Assembly (NCBI RefSeq): GCF_027912835.1
Contig: NZ_CP115768.1
Span: forward strand, 1,054,001 to 1,118,000
Length of the DNA: 64,000 nucleotides
Direction: 5' to 3'
Source of the DNA: Paracoccus sediminicola
GTDB lineage: Bacteria; Pseudomonadota; Alphaproteobacteria; Rhodobacterales; Rhodobacteraceae
Below are positions 25,872 to 34,858 of the stretch, in pieces. Every line of letters begins with the position of its first letter. Position 1 is the stretch's first letter. Made by a program: the position numbers and the translations under genes. Below the pieces are notes generated by a model. The model was not told the DNA's origin, made no database searches, and worked only from the letters and a program-made list of their open reading frames with translations.

Positions 25872-27029
25872 ATGAGCATCGTTCCGATTACCTCTCCCGA
25901 TCTGACCGCCGCGGAAATTTCATGGTTTTCAGCTTTATGTTCCGATGATTACCGCTATCTCGGCGTCCCGGAGGGAGGGCTGCGGTCAAGCTGGGAACAT
26001 TGTTCCGACATCGTGAAGACCGCCGAATCGCAGGGATTCCGCAATATTCTCTGCCCCTCTTCCTATCAGGTCGGGCAGGACACGCTCAGCTTCGTGGCCG
26101 GCTGCGCGCCGATCACCGACAGGATCAACCTGCTGGCGGCGGTGCGCTGCGGCGAGATGCAGCCGATCATGCTGGCCCGCACCATCGCCACGCTGGATCA
26201 CATGCTGGAGGGGCGGCTGACGGTGAACATCATCAGCAGCGACTTTCCCGGCGAAAAAGCCGAAAGCGGCTTCCGCTATCAGCGCTCGCGCGAGGTGGTC
26301 GAGATCTTGAAACAGGCTTGGACGCAGGACGAGATCAATATCGACGGCGAGGTCTATCAGTTCCACGGCGTGACCACGGAACCCGCAAAGCCCTATCAGC
26401 AGAATGGCGGGCCGCTGCTGTATTTCGGCGGCTACTCTCCCGCCGCGCTCGAACTCTGCGGGGAGCATTGCGATGTGTATCTGATGTGGCCCGAAACGAA
26501 GGATGAGCTTGCCGGGCGCATGAAGGCCGTGAACGAGGTCGCGCAGCGCCACGGCCGCACGCTGGATTACGGGCTGCGGGTGCACATGATCGTGCGCGAC
26601 ACCGAGGCCGAGGCGCGGGAATATGCGCGCGAGCTGGTCTCGAAACTGGATGACGAACAGGGCCGGGCGATCCGCGAGCGGGCGCTCGATGCCGGATCGC
26701 TGGGCGTTTCCCATCAGGCGAAGAACCGGGACATCGCGGATATGGAAGGCTTCATCGAACCCAATCTGTGGACCGGTGTGGGCCGGGCGCGGTCGGGTTG
26801 CGGCGCGGCACTTGTCGGTTCGGCCGACCAGGTCCTGAGCCGGATCGAGGACTACAAGAAGATGGGCATCCGCGCCTTCATCTTTTCGGGTTACCCCCAT
26901 ATCGAGGAGGCCGAGCATTTCGGCCGGCTGGTGATGCCGCATCTTGAGACCTGCTCTCTGCCGCATGAATATGGCCGTGTGCCGGCCACACCGCCCGCCA
27001 CGCCGCTCGCCGCCGGGGAGCGCCGCTGA
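25872..27029 (+). CDS. SsuD/SmoC-type FMNH2-dependent sulfonate monooxygenase
   Basis: A 385-residue luciferase-fold (LLM class) monooxygenase aligning with SsuD along its length. Sulfonate-site residues are conserved: W206 (VYLMWPE), R236 and H238 (GLRVHMIV), R307 (GVGRARSGCG), Y341 (SGYPHIEEA). The SsuD Cys54 position is not Cys. These enzymes use FMNH2 and O2 to cleave a C-S bond, releasing sulfite and an aldehyde. With the aldo/keto reductase and flavin reductase that follow, it fits the sulfoquinovose monooxygenase (SmoC) role. ATG 25872 is taken; a GTG at 25863 is possible. The stop overlaps the next ATG. Confidence 0.88.
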   Translation: MSIVPITSPDLTAAEISWFSALCSDDYRYLGVPEGGLRSSWEHCSDIVKTAESQGFRNILCPSSYQVGQDTLSFVAGCAPITDRINLLAAVRCGEMQPIMLARTIATLDHMLEGRLTVNIISSDFPGEKAESGFRYQRSREVVEILKQAWTQDEINIDGEVYQFHGVTTEPAKPYQQNGGPLLYFGGYSPAALELCGEHCDVYLMWPETKDELAGRMKAVNEVAQRHGRTLDYGLRVHMIVRDTEAEAREYARELVSKLDDEQGRAIRERALDAGSLGVSHQAKNRDIADMEGFIEPNLWTGVGRARSGCGAALVGSADQVLSRIEDYKKMGIRAFIFSGYPHIEEAEHFGRLVMPHLETCSLPHEYGRVPATPPATPLAAGERR

Positions 27030-27922
27030 TGGAACGTCTGCCGCTGAATGCCGATCTCGATCTCAGCCGCATTGTCTATGGCATGTGGCGTCTGGCCGAT
27101 GACGAAGATCGCAGCGCCGGCCATGTCCGCGCCAAGATCGATGCCTGTCTGGAACAGGGTATCACCAGCTTCGATCAGGCGGATATCTATGGCGATTACG
27201 AAAGCCAGACGGTTCTGGGCGGCGCGCTGAAAGATGCGCCCGAGCTGCGCGGCAAGATCGAGATCGTGTCGAAATGCGACATCGCGCTGATCTCGGACAA
27301 GTTTCCCGACCGACAGGTCAAGCATTACAACACCGAGGCAGGCTATATCCGCGCCTCGGTGGAACGCTCTCTGCGCGAGATGGGCACGGATTATCTCGAT
27401 CTGCTGCTGATCCACCGCCCCGATCCGCTGATGGATCATCACGAGACCGGCGCGGTTCTGGACGAGCTGGTCACCTCGGGAAAGCTGCGCGCGGTGGGTG
27501 TGTCGAATTTCCGACCGCATGACTGGACCCTGCTGCAATCGGCCATGCGCACGCCGCTGGCCACCAACCAGATCGAGCTGAGCCTGCTCAGCACCGAGCC
27601 GTTTCGCAATGGCGACATCGCCTTCATGCAGGAGCGGGGCATTCCGCCGATGGCCTGGTCGCCGCTTGGCGGCGGGGCGCTGTTCGGGCCGGGACACGAG
27701 GCGCTGAGGGAAGAGCTGGCGCGGATCGGGGCCGATTACGGCACCGATGAAAGCGCCGTCGCCATCGCCTGGTTGCTACGCCACCCCGCGCAGATCATCC
27801 CGGTGCTCGGGACCAACAATCTCGGCCGCATCCGCAGCATCGCCGAGGCGGCCAAGATCCGGCTGGATCGCGAAACCTGGTTCACGCTCTATGAACTCGC
27901 CACCGGTGCCGAAGTGCCATGA
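27029..27922 (+). CDS. aldo/keto reductase (SmoB/YdhF-like)
   Basis: A 297-residue TIM-barrel reductase. The tetrad is D49 and Y54 (FDQADIYG), K82 (VSKCD) and H129 (LLIHRPDP); GVSNF follows near 157, and WSPLGGG and PVLGTNNLGRIR mark the cofactor side. It starts 1 bp inside the monooxygenase stop. In the sulfo-SMO pathway SmoB, an enzyme of this type, reduces 6-oxo-glucose to glucose after desulfurisation; the opening RIVYGMWRL and the position next to an SsuD homologue agree. Another carbonyl substrate is possible. Confidence 0.87.
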   Translation: MERLPLNADLDLSRIVYGMWRLADDEDRSAGHVRAKIDACLEQGITSFDQADIYGDYESQTVLGGALKDAPELRGKIEIVSKCDIALISDKFPDRQVKHYNTEAGYIRASVERSLREMGTDYLDLLLIHRPDPLMDHHETGAVLDELVTSGKLRAVGVSNFRPHDWTLLQSAMRTPLATNQIELSLLSTEPFRNGDIAFMQERGIPPMAWSPLGGGALFGPGHEALREELARIGADYGTDESAVAIAWLLRHPAQIIPVLGTNNLGRIRSIAEAAKIRLDRETWFTLYELATGAEVP

Positions 27923-27941
27923 ACCGCGCAAAGGACAAAAG

Positions 27942-28445
27942 ATGAAACATAGCCGCAGCTTCGTCCCCTCGCCGGAAAATGCCCGAGCTTTCCGCGACGC
28001 GCTCGGCCAGTTCGGCACCGGCGTCACCGTGGTCACGGCGATGGGCGATGACGGTCCGGTCGGGATGACCGCCAACAGTTTCGCCTCGATCTCGATGGAG
28101 CCGCCACTGGTCATGTGGTCGCCCGCCAAGGCGTCGCGGCGCTTCCGCCATTTTGCCGCGGCTCAGCATTTCGCCATCCATGTGCTGTCCGAAACGCAGG
28201 CGCAGATCTGCATGGGCTTCGCCAGGACGCCCGACATGTTCGACCGGCTGGACTGGCATGCAAGCCCCGAGGGCGTGCCGCTTCTGGAGGGTTGCCTCTC
28301 GCGCTTCGAATGTGTGCAATCAGCCGTGCATGACGCCGGAGATCATGCCATCGTCGTCGGAGAGGTGATGCGAACGACCACGACGGACGGCGCCCCGCTC
28401 TTGTTCTACAAGGGGCGAATCGGAGGTTTTGCGCAGACGGGCTGA
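27942..28445 (+). CDS. flavin reductase family protein (SmoA/HpaC-like)
   Basis: A 167-residue flavin reductase-like domain protein. FRDALGQFGTGVTVVTA (about 15-31), GMTANSFASISMEPP and HFAIHVLSE are typical. It supplies FMNH2 to the two-component monooxygenase encoded 0.9 kb upstream, as SmoA or SsuE-like partners do. AAAGGA precedes the ATG at 27942; the gap to the aldo/keto reductase gene is 19 bp, so the three enzymes form one unit. Confidence 0.9.
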   Translation: MKHSRSFVPSPENARAFRDALGQFGTGVTVVTAMGDDGPVGMTANSFASISMEPPLVMWSPAKASRRFRHFAAAQHFAIHVLSETQAQICMGFARTPDMFDRLDWHASPEGVPLLEGCLSRFECVQSAVHDAGDHAIVVGEVMRTTTTDGAPLLFYKGRIGGFAQTG

Positions 28446-28495
28446 GCCCGCTGCATGACGCTCGCGCCGGGACGGAAGCGGGTTGGGGAGGGGGA

Positions 28496-29086
28496 ATGAA
28501 AAACATGCTGCTCGCGGCAATTTCGCCGCTGCAATGGGTGAACAGCAGATTGCTCCGAATCGGCAGCAGCATCGCGGCTGTGGCGCTTGCGGTGATGGTG
28601 GTCGCGATTCTCTTGCAGGTTTTCTATCGCTATGTCCTGAACAACGCCCTGCCCTGGCCCGAAGAGGCGGCGCGGTTCCTGATGCTTTGGATGACCGGGC
28701 TGGCCGCGCCTGCCGTGTATCGGCAGGGCGGTTTCGTCGCCATCGACATGCTGGACGCCGCCCTGCCGCGCCGTGCCGGCGCGTTGCTGTCGCTGTTTCT
28801 CCTGCTGGTGTCGATGGCGGTGCTGGTCATGGCGCTGAATTTCGGCTGGAAACATGTTCAGTCGGGCTGGCTGTTCAACTCCTCCTCGCTGCGCCTGCCG
28901 CTCGACCTGATCGGGATGGAGCCGGTGCGCATCAAGCTCGCCTGGATGTATATGTCGATCTTCATAGGCTTCGTGCTGCTGAGCCTTGTGAATATCGAGC
29001 TGATCCTGCGCAGCGTCGCCACCATATTCGGGCATGACGACGCCCTGACGCCGATCCCCGCGGCCGAACTTCCGGAGGCCGAGTGA
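28496..29086 (+). CDS. TRAP transporter small permease subunit (DctQ)
   Basis: A 196-residue inner-membrane protein with four hydrophobic segments (about 24-45, 63-77, 95-118, 143-165). The family block VFYRYVLNNALPWPEEAARFLMLW is nearly complete. It has a longer N-terminus than usual. It works with the DctM and DctP subunits encoded next. The stop overlaps the dctM start region. Confidence 0.92.
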   Translation: MKNMLLAAISPLQWVNSRLLRIGSSIAAVALAVMVVAILLQVFYRYVLNNALPWPEEAARFLMLWMTGLAAPAVYRQGGFVAIDMLDAALPRRAGALLSLFLLLVSMAVLVMALNFGWKHVQSGWLFNSSSLRLPLDLIGMEPVRIKLAWMYMSIFIGFVLLSLVNIELILRSVATIFGHDDALTPIPAAELPEAE

Positions 29087-30375
29087 TGCTGATCTGGTTT
29101 CTGCCGGTCTTCCTGATCTTCCTGATGGTCGGCCTGCCGGTCTTCTTCGCTTTGCTGGCGGCGCCCGGAATTCTTCTGTGGCTGAACGGGCAGGAACGCG
29201 ATGTCGCCCTGCTCTATCGCAATGTCTATAACGGGATGGACAGCTTTCCGCTGATGGCGATCCCCTTCTTCATGCTCGCCGGAGAGCTGATGAACCGGGG
29301 CGGGATCACCGAGAGGCTGGTCGAGTTCAGCCAGGCGCTGATGGGCCATCTGCGCGGCGGTCTGGCGCATGTGAACATCCTCTCATCGATGCTGTTCGCG
29401 GGGCTGTCGGGCTCGGCCGTGGCGGATACCTCGGCGCTCGGGTCGATGCTGATCCCGGCGATGGAGAAACAGGGCTATACCCGCCGCTTCGCCGCTGCCA
29501 TCACCGCCGCGTCGAGCGTCATCGGGCCGATCATCCCGCCTTCGGGGATCATGATCATCTATGCCTATGTGATGGGCGAAAGCGTCGCGGCTCTGTTTCT
29601 GGCCGGGATCATTCCCGGTGCGCTTGTCGGGCTGTCGCTGATGCTGATGGTCAAGCTGCTCGCCGATAAATACGACTTCCCCGTCGCCAGCCGCAAAACG
29701 ACATGGGCCGAACGTGGCCAGGCCAGCCTCAAGGCGTTCTTTCCGCTGCTCACCCCGGTCATCATCATGGGCGGCATTCTTCTGGGCATTTTCACCCCGA
29801 CCGAGGCCGCCGCCGTTGCCGCCGCCTATGGGCTGCTCATCGGCATGTTCGTGATGCGCACGCTGAAACCGCGCGACCTGTCGGGCGTGTTCCACCGTTC
29901 GGCGGCGACCTCGGCAGTGGTGCTTTTGCTGGTCGGCGCGGCAATGGCCTTCAAGACCGTGGTCAGCCTGTCCCACGCGCCCGAGATCCTGGCCGACATC
30001 ATCCTCGGCCTGTCCGAGAATCCGCTGATCCTGCTGTTCCTCATCAACCTGCTGCTGTTCATCGTCGGCATGTTCCTGGATGCGGGGCCGGCGATCATCA
30101 TCCTCGGCCCGGTGCTGGGCCCGGTCTTCACCGATCTGGGCATCGACCCGATCCATTTCGCGATCATCATGTCCGTAAACCTGACCGTCGGCCTCGCCAC
30201 CCCGCCCATGGGGCTGGTGCTGTTCGTGGCCTCGTCGGTCTCGGGCGAGCGCATCTCGGCGATCTCGAAAGCGATCCTGCCGTTTCTCGCGATGGAGATC
30301 CTGGTGATCTTCCTCGTCACCTATATTCCGGCGCTGTCCATGTGGATTCCCCGCATGACGGGCTTCGCGGACTGA
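29086..30375 (+). CDS. TRAP transporter large permease subunit (DctM)
   Basis: A 429-residue polytopic ion-transporter-superfamily protein of about 12 helices. It has GLPVFFALLAAPGI near the start, FPLMAIPFFMLAGELMNRGGI, the SGSAVADTSALGSMLIP discontinuous-helix motif, and PIIPPSGIMIIYAYV. It drives substrate import with a cation gradient. The ATG at 29086 has GGAGG at 29074-29078; the GTG one codon earlier is the alternative. Confidence 0.94.
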   Translation: MLIWFLPVFLIFLMVGLPVFFALLAAPGILLWLNGQERDVALLYRNVYNGMDSFPLMAIPFFMLAGELMNRGGITERLVEFSQALMGHLRGGLAHVNILSSMLFAGLSGSAVADTSALGSMLIPAMEKQGYTRRFAAAITAASSVIGPIIPPSGIMIIYAYVMGESVAALFLAGIIPGALVGLSLMLMVKLLADKYDFPVASRKTTWAERGQASLKAFFPLLTPVIIMGGILLGIFTPTEAAAVAAAYGLLIGMFVMRTLKPRDLSGVFHRSAATSAVVLLLVGAAMAFKTVVSLSHAPEILADIILGLSENPLILLFLINLLLFIVGMFLDAGPAIIILGPVLGPVFTDLGIDPIHFAIIMSVNLTVGLATPPMGLVLFVASSVSGERISAISKAILPFLAMEILVIFLVTYIPALSMWIPRMTGFAD

Positions 30376-30407
30376 GCCAGAATGCATAATCAAACAGGGA
30401 GGCATTT

Positions 30408-31463
30408 ATGCTGAAACAGACACTCACCTCACTCGCCCTTGCCGCGACGCTCGGGCTTGCCGGACAGGCGGCGGCGCAGGAATACACGCTGCGCGCCACC
30501 GCGAACTCGAACGAGCAGGACGAGGATTATGACGGGCTCGTCGTCTTCAAGAACTATGTCGAACGCGCCTCGAACGGCGCCATCGCGGTCGAGCTGTTCA
30601 TCGGCACGCAGCTATGCGGTAACGGTGCCGAATGTCTGCAGGGCGTGGCCGACGGCTCGATCGACATCTTCATCTCGACCTCGGGCGGCGCGGCCGGGAT
30701 CTTCCCCTATATTCAGGTGCTGGACCTGCCCTATCTGATGAGCGATGACCGCGTGGCCGAGCATGTCCTCTCGGGCGACTTCACGCGCACCATTCGCGAC
30801 ATGGCGCTGGAAGACAGCGGCGGCAAGATCCGGCTGATGACCATCGGCAATACCGGCGGCTGGCGCAACTTCGCCAACACGCAGAAGCGCATCCAGACCC
30901 CCGCCGATATGGAGGGGCTGAAGATCCGCACCGTGGTCGCCGACCTGCCGCAAGAGCTGGTGCGCGCGCTCGGTGCCTCGCCGACGCCGATCCCGTGGCC
31001 CGAGCTGTTCACCTCGTTCCAGACCGGCGTGGTTGACGGGTCCAAGAACGGCATCACCGACGTGATGAACATGAAATTCCCCGATGCCGGTCTGCAATAC
31101 ATGACGCTGGATCAGCACGCCTATATGGGCGCGCTCTGGTTCATGTCGAATGACCGCTTCATGGAGATGCCCGAGGATCTGCGCCGCGTCGTGGTGGACG
31201 GGTTCTACCAGTTGCAGCAGGCGACCTTCGCCAGCCCCAAGCGGAAATCCATCGCGGCTTATGAGGAATTCGTGGCCGGTGGCGGCGATCTCTACGTCCC
31301 GACCCCGGAGGAAAAGCAGGCCTTCGCCGACGCCGCAGCGCCGGTCTATGACTGGTTCCAGCAGAATGTCGATGGCGGCGAGGAAGCCTTCGCCGCGCTC
31401 GAGGAGGCCGTGGCCGCCGCCGAGGAAGAGATCAACGCCGCGCGCGACGCCGATATCCAGTAA
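30408..31463 (+). CDS. TRAP transporter substrate-binding protein (DctP)
   Basis: A 351-residue periplasmic receptor. Signal peptide 1-23 ends AAAQ. GADGSIDIF-like ADGSIDIFIST, the VVADLPQELVRALGASPTPIPWPELFTSFQTGVVDG block (with the ligand-carboxylate Arg region) and a long helical tail are typical DctP features. Its ligand may be a sulfonated sugar or glycoside given the enzymes in the operon, which would be unusual for a TRAP receptor. A GC-rich hairpin follows the gene. Confidence 0.93.
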   Translation: MLKQTLTSLALAATLGLAGQAAAQEYTLRATANSNEQDEDYDGLVVFKNYVERASNGAIAVELFIGTQLCGNGAECLQGVADGSIDIFISTSGGAAGIFPYIQVLDLPYLMSDDRVAEHVLSGDFTRTIRDMALEDSGGKIRLMTIGNTGGWRNFANTQKRIQTPADMEGLKIRTVVADLPQELVRALGASPTPIPWPELFTSFQTGVVDGSKNGITDVMNMKFPDAGLQYMTLDQHAYMGALWFMSNDRFMEMPEDLRRVVVDGFYQLQQATFASPKRKSIAAYEEFVAGGGDLYVPTPEEKQAFADAAAPVYDWFQQNVDGGEEAFAALEEAVAAAEEEINAARDADIQ

Positions 31464-31487
31464 GCGCCGCCGGTCTGAGCATTCGAG

Positions 31488-31515
31488 GGGCGGCGGTGTC
31501 TTCCGCCGCCCTTCG
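31488..31515 (+). terminator. hairpin between dctP and the GH116 gene
   Basis: GGGCGGCGG / CCGCCGCCC, 9 bp perfect, 6-nt loop, then TTCGCAATTT. The T run is weak, so it may only reduce read-through or protect the dctP mRNA end. Confidence 0.5.
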
Positions 31516-31536
31516 CAATTTCAAGGAAGTCCCGCC

Positions 31537-33861
31537 ATGACCCGATCCGACATGCCCGAAGGCTGGACCGTCGCCCTGCCCTGGCAAGCCGACGCCGCGC
31601 AGCGCCGCAAGATCCCCGCCCAGATCGATGCGGGCGATGATGTCAGCGTCGCGATTGGCGGGATCGGCGCAGGCGCGATCACGCGCGGGGTGAATGGCGG
31701 TTTCACGCGATGGTCGCTCAAGGCCGGGCGGCTGCATATGCAGGACTGGGCGGCGAATGGTTTCGCGCTCTGGCACCGGGGCCATGGCGCGCGCTGCCTG
31801 CGCCCCGAAGGCGATGACGCGCCCGAGGGCTGGGCGTTCGACCCGCAGGGCACGCAAACCGCGCTGTTCCCGCGGCTGAGCCATGATTACCGCTCGGGCG
31901 ACATCTCGCTGCGGATCGACCAGATCACCCCGGTGCTGCCCGATCTGGGCGATGACAGAGACCTGCCCGCCGGGATCTTCCGGCTGACGCTGTCCAATCA
32001 CGGCGCCTCCGAAACCGAGGCAGCGGCGATGTTCAGCTTCCTCAACCTGATCGGCTGGTTTCAGGGCTTCGGTCCTCCGGGCCAGCCGGCAGGTGTGTCG
32101 GGGCAGTGGAACCGAGCGGTCGAGGCCGATGGTCTGCGCGGCGTGTTGATGTCACGCGACGCCGATGAGATGGATGAGGGCGAGGGCCAGATGCTGCTCG
32201 CCGCGCGCCCCTCCGAGGGGTGGGATCTGACCCTCGCCGCCGCCTTCGACCCGCGCCGCGAGGGAAAGGCGATCTGGGAAAGCTTTTCGACCGAGGGGCG
32301 CATCGCCGCGCCCGGCGAAGGCTGGGGCAGCGGCGGCGGGTTCAGCGAATTTCCTCCGCCCCGCCATTGCGCCGCGATTGCCGCGAAAACCCGCCTCGGG
32401 CCCGGCGAGACGCGGCAGATCGACATGGCGCTGGCCTGGGACATGCCGGTGATCCGCTTCGGTCAGGGCCGCCGTCACTATCGCCACTATACCGCCAGAT
32501 GGGGCCGCGACGGGCAGAGCGCCGCCGCCATCGCAACCCATGCGCTGACCCGCGCGGATCACTGGTTCGAGGCCGCCTCCGGTTTCCATCAACGCGCGGT
32601 GCGCGGGATCGCCGCCCCGGCTCCGGTCGCGCATCTGGCGATCAACGAGCTTTACATGATGAATGACGGGCTGACCGTCTGGACCGCAGCCGACGCAGAT
32701 CAGCCCGCCCATTTCGGGGTGATCGAATGCCCGGATTATCCGCTCTACAACACGCTCGATCTCTGGGTCTATGCGGCGGCCTCGGTCTCGCGCTTCTTCC
32801 CCGACATCGCCGCGCAGGTGACGCGAGATTTCGCCGCCGAGATCGCCCGCGACGACCCGCAGCCGCGCTTTCACCTGCGCTCGGCCGGGCGGTTTCCGCG
32901 TCAGCGCGCGGGCATGGCCCCGCATGATCTGGGCGCGCCGAATGCCGATCCGTTCATCCGCGCGAATGATTACGCCTATCAGGACAGCAGCCGGTGGAAG
33001 GATCTCAACGCCATGTTCGCGATCTGCGCGTGGCGGGATGTGCGTCAGGATGAGGCTCTCGCGGCGCCGCTCTCAGGGCCAATCAACGCAGCGATGGAGG
33101 CCTTGCTGCAATTCGACCGGGACGGCGACGGGGTGATCGAGAATGACGGTTTCCCAGACCAGACCTTCGACAATATCCCGATGAAGGGGATCAGCGCCTA
33201 TTGCGGCGGGCTGTGGCTGGCCGCGCTGCGGGCCACGGTAGAGATCACCCGGCGGGCGGGCGATCCGGGAAAGGCAGAGGCGTGGCAGGACATGGCCAAG
33301 CGCGGCGCGAAAGCATGGCATGAGGCGCTGTGGACCGGCAGCTATTACCGGGTGGACAGCGAGGGCGCATTTCAGGATGCGGTGTTCGCTGAACAGCTTT
33401 ACGGCCCCGGACTTGCCCGGATGCTGGGCTTGGGCGACATCGCGCCACCGGATGCGGCCCGCATGGCGCTGCGCGAGGTGCATCGGCGCAATTTCCGCGA
33501 GGCGGGCCGGGCGCGCGGCGTCATGGCGATGAGCTCGGCCACGCATAGCTCGGCTCTCTATGCGCCCAAGGGCGAGGAAGGGCTGCAATGGGACGAGGTT
33601 CTGGTCGGCTTCAACTACTCGGTCGCCGCGACGATGCGCGCCTATGGGCTGGAAGCCGAAGCGACCGGGATCATGCAGGCGCTTGCAGCCGAACTCGGCA
33701 GTCGGCGCGGGCTGCATTTCCGCACCCCCGCCGCCTTCATGGCCGACCAGCCCCGCATCCGCGCGCAGATGAACATGCGCCCGATGGGGATCTGGGCCTA
33801 TGCGGACGCCGCCGAAGTGCCGCCGAAGCTGGCCGATATCCTGCCGCTCGGCGTGGTCTAG
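31537..33861 (+). CDS. GH116-family glycoside hydrolase (glucosylceramidase/beta-glucosidase type)
   Basis: A 774-residue protein. The N-terminal GH116 domain starts GGIGAGAITRGVNGGFTRW (41-59). The catalytic (alpha/alpha)6 domain has INELYMMNDGLTVW with the likely nucleophile E371 and GFPDQTFD with acid/base D541 or D545. The family includes beta-glucosidases, beta-xylosidases and human GBA2, all retaining beta-enzymes. No signal peptide is seen, so it acts in the cytoplasm after uptake. AAGGAAG precedes the ATG. It is the last gene of the TRAP operon and would release the sugar from an imported glycoside. Confidence 0.87.
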   Translation: MTRSDMPEGWTVALPWQADAAQRRKIPAQIDAGDDVSVAIGGIGAGAITRGVNGGFTRWSLKAGRLHMQDWAANGFALWHRGHGARCLRPEGDDAPEGWAFDPQGTQTALFPRLSHDYRSGDISLRIDQITPVLPDLGDDRDLPAGIFRLTLSNHGASETEAAAMFSFLNLIGWFQGFGPPGQPAGVSGQWNRAVEADGLRGVLMSRDADEMDEGEGQMLLAARPSEGWDLTLAAAFDPRREGKAIWESFSTEGRIAAPGEGWGSGGGFSEFPPPRHCAAIAAKTRLGPGETRQIDMALAWDMPVIRFGQGRRHYRHYTARWGRDGQSAAAIATHALTRADHWFEAASGFHQRAVRGIAAPAPVAHLAINELYMMNDGLTVWTAADADQPAHFGVIECPDYPLYNTLDLWVYAAASVSRFFPDIAAQVTRDFAAEIARDDPQPRFHLRSAGRFPRQRAGMAPHDLGAPNADPFIRANDYAYQDSSRWKDLNAMFAICAWRDVRQDEALAAPLSGPINAAMEALLQFDRDGDGVIENDGFPDQTFDNIPMKGISAYCGGLWLAALRATVEITRRAGDPGKAEAWQDMAKRGAKAWHEALWTGSYYRVDSEGAFQDAVFAEQLYGPGLARMLGLGDIAPPDAARMALREVHRRNFREAGRARGVMAMSSATHSSALYAPKGEEGLQWDEVLVGFNYSVAATMRAYGLEAEATGIMQALAAELGSRRGLHFRTPAAFMADQPRIRAQMNMRPMGIWAYADAAEVPPKLADILPLGVV

Positions 33862-33862
33862 C

Positions 33863-34729
33863 TCAGCGCCGCAGCCGCGCGATCAGCGCCGAGGTGTCCC
33901 AACGCCCGCCGCCCATCGCCTGCACCTCCTTGTAGAACTGGTCCACGAGCGCGGTCACCGGCAGGCTGACGCCGATATCGTCGGCGGTGTCGAGGCAGAT
34001 GCCCAGATCCTTGCGCATCCAGTCCACAGCGAAACCGTGATCGAACTCGCCCGCCTTCATGGTCTTGTGGCGGTTCTCCATCTGCCAGCTTCCGGCGGCA
34101 CCCTGGCTGATCACCTCGACGACCTTTTCGATATCGAGATCCGACGCCTCGGCGAAGCGCAGCGATTCCGACAGGCCCTGCACCAGGCCCGCAATGGCGA
34201 TCTGGTTGCACATCTTGGTGGTCTGGCCCGCGCCGACCGGACCCATCAGGCGGCAGATCTTGGAATAGATTTCGATCACCGGCTGCGCGCGGTCGAAATG
34301 CGCCTGCTCGCCGCCGCACATCACCGAAAGCTGACCATTCTCGGCCCCTGCCTGCCCGCCCGAGATCGGCGCGTCGACATAGCCGATCCCCTTCTCCGCG
34401 GCGGCTTCGGCCAGTTCGCGGGTCACGCGGGCCGAGACGGTGGTGTGATCGACAAAGACCGTGCCGTCGCTCATCCCGGCAAACGCCCCGTCATCGCCGA
34501 GGCAGACGCTGCGCAGATCGTCGTCATTGCCCACGCAGGCCATGACCATCTCGGCCCCTTCGGCCGCCTCGCGCGGGGTCGGCGCCGCCTTGCCGCCATG
34601 CTTCGCCGTCCACTGCTCGGCCTTCTTTCCGGTCCGGTTATAGACCGTCACCTCGTGATCCGCCCCGGCGAGATGACCCGCCATCGGAAATCCCATCACA
34701 CCCAGTCCCAGAAATGCCAGCTTGGCCAT
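33863..34729 (-). CDS. beta-hydroxyacid dehydrogenase family oxidoreductase (3-hydroxyisobutyrate dehydrogenase-like)
   Basis: A 288-residue beta-HAD enzyme. Rossmann motif FLGLGVMGFPMAGHL is at 6-20, substrate loop DAPISGG at 119-125, and catalytic K172 with N175 in GAGQTTKMCNQI. The family includes 3-hydroxyisobutyrate, tartronate semialdehyde and sulfolactaldehyde reductases; the substrate is not decided here. It converges on the GH116 gene with a 1-bp gap, so it may or may not belong to the sulfonate cluster. Confidence 0.88.
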   Translation of the reverse strand: MAKLAFLGLGVMGFPMAGHLAGADHEVTVYNRTGKKAEQWTAKHGGKAAPTPREAAEGAEMVMACVGNDDDLRSVCLGDDGAFAGMSDGTVFVDHTTVSARVTRELAEAAAEKGIGYVDAPISGGQAGAENGQLSVMCGGEQAHFDRAQPVIEIYSKICRLMGPVGAGQTTKMCNQIAIAGLVQGLSESLRFAEASDLDIEKVVEVISQGAAGSWQMENRHKTMKAGEFDHGFAVDWMRKDLGICLDTADDIGVSLPVTALVDQFYKEVQAMGGGRWDTSALIARLRR

Positions 34730-34858
34730 TTTCGCCCCCTGCTTATGCCGATATTCGCGCGTTGAAAGCCAAAACCGCTTGGCCTACTACACAGGCCAAG
34801 ACACCACCCCCCGGCCCCGCGGTCAAGCGAGGCGCGCTGCGAAGGACTCTGCCCCGAG

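Noticed and set aside
25872..28445. Plain alkanesulfonate utilisation (ssuEADCB)
   Set aside because: No Ssu ABC transporter genes are present, the flavin reductase is HpaC-like, and an aldo/keto reductase sits between them, which fits the sulfosugar route better; still not fully excluded.
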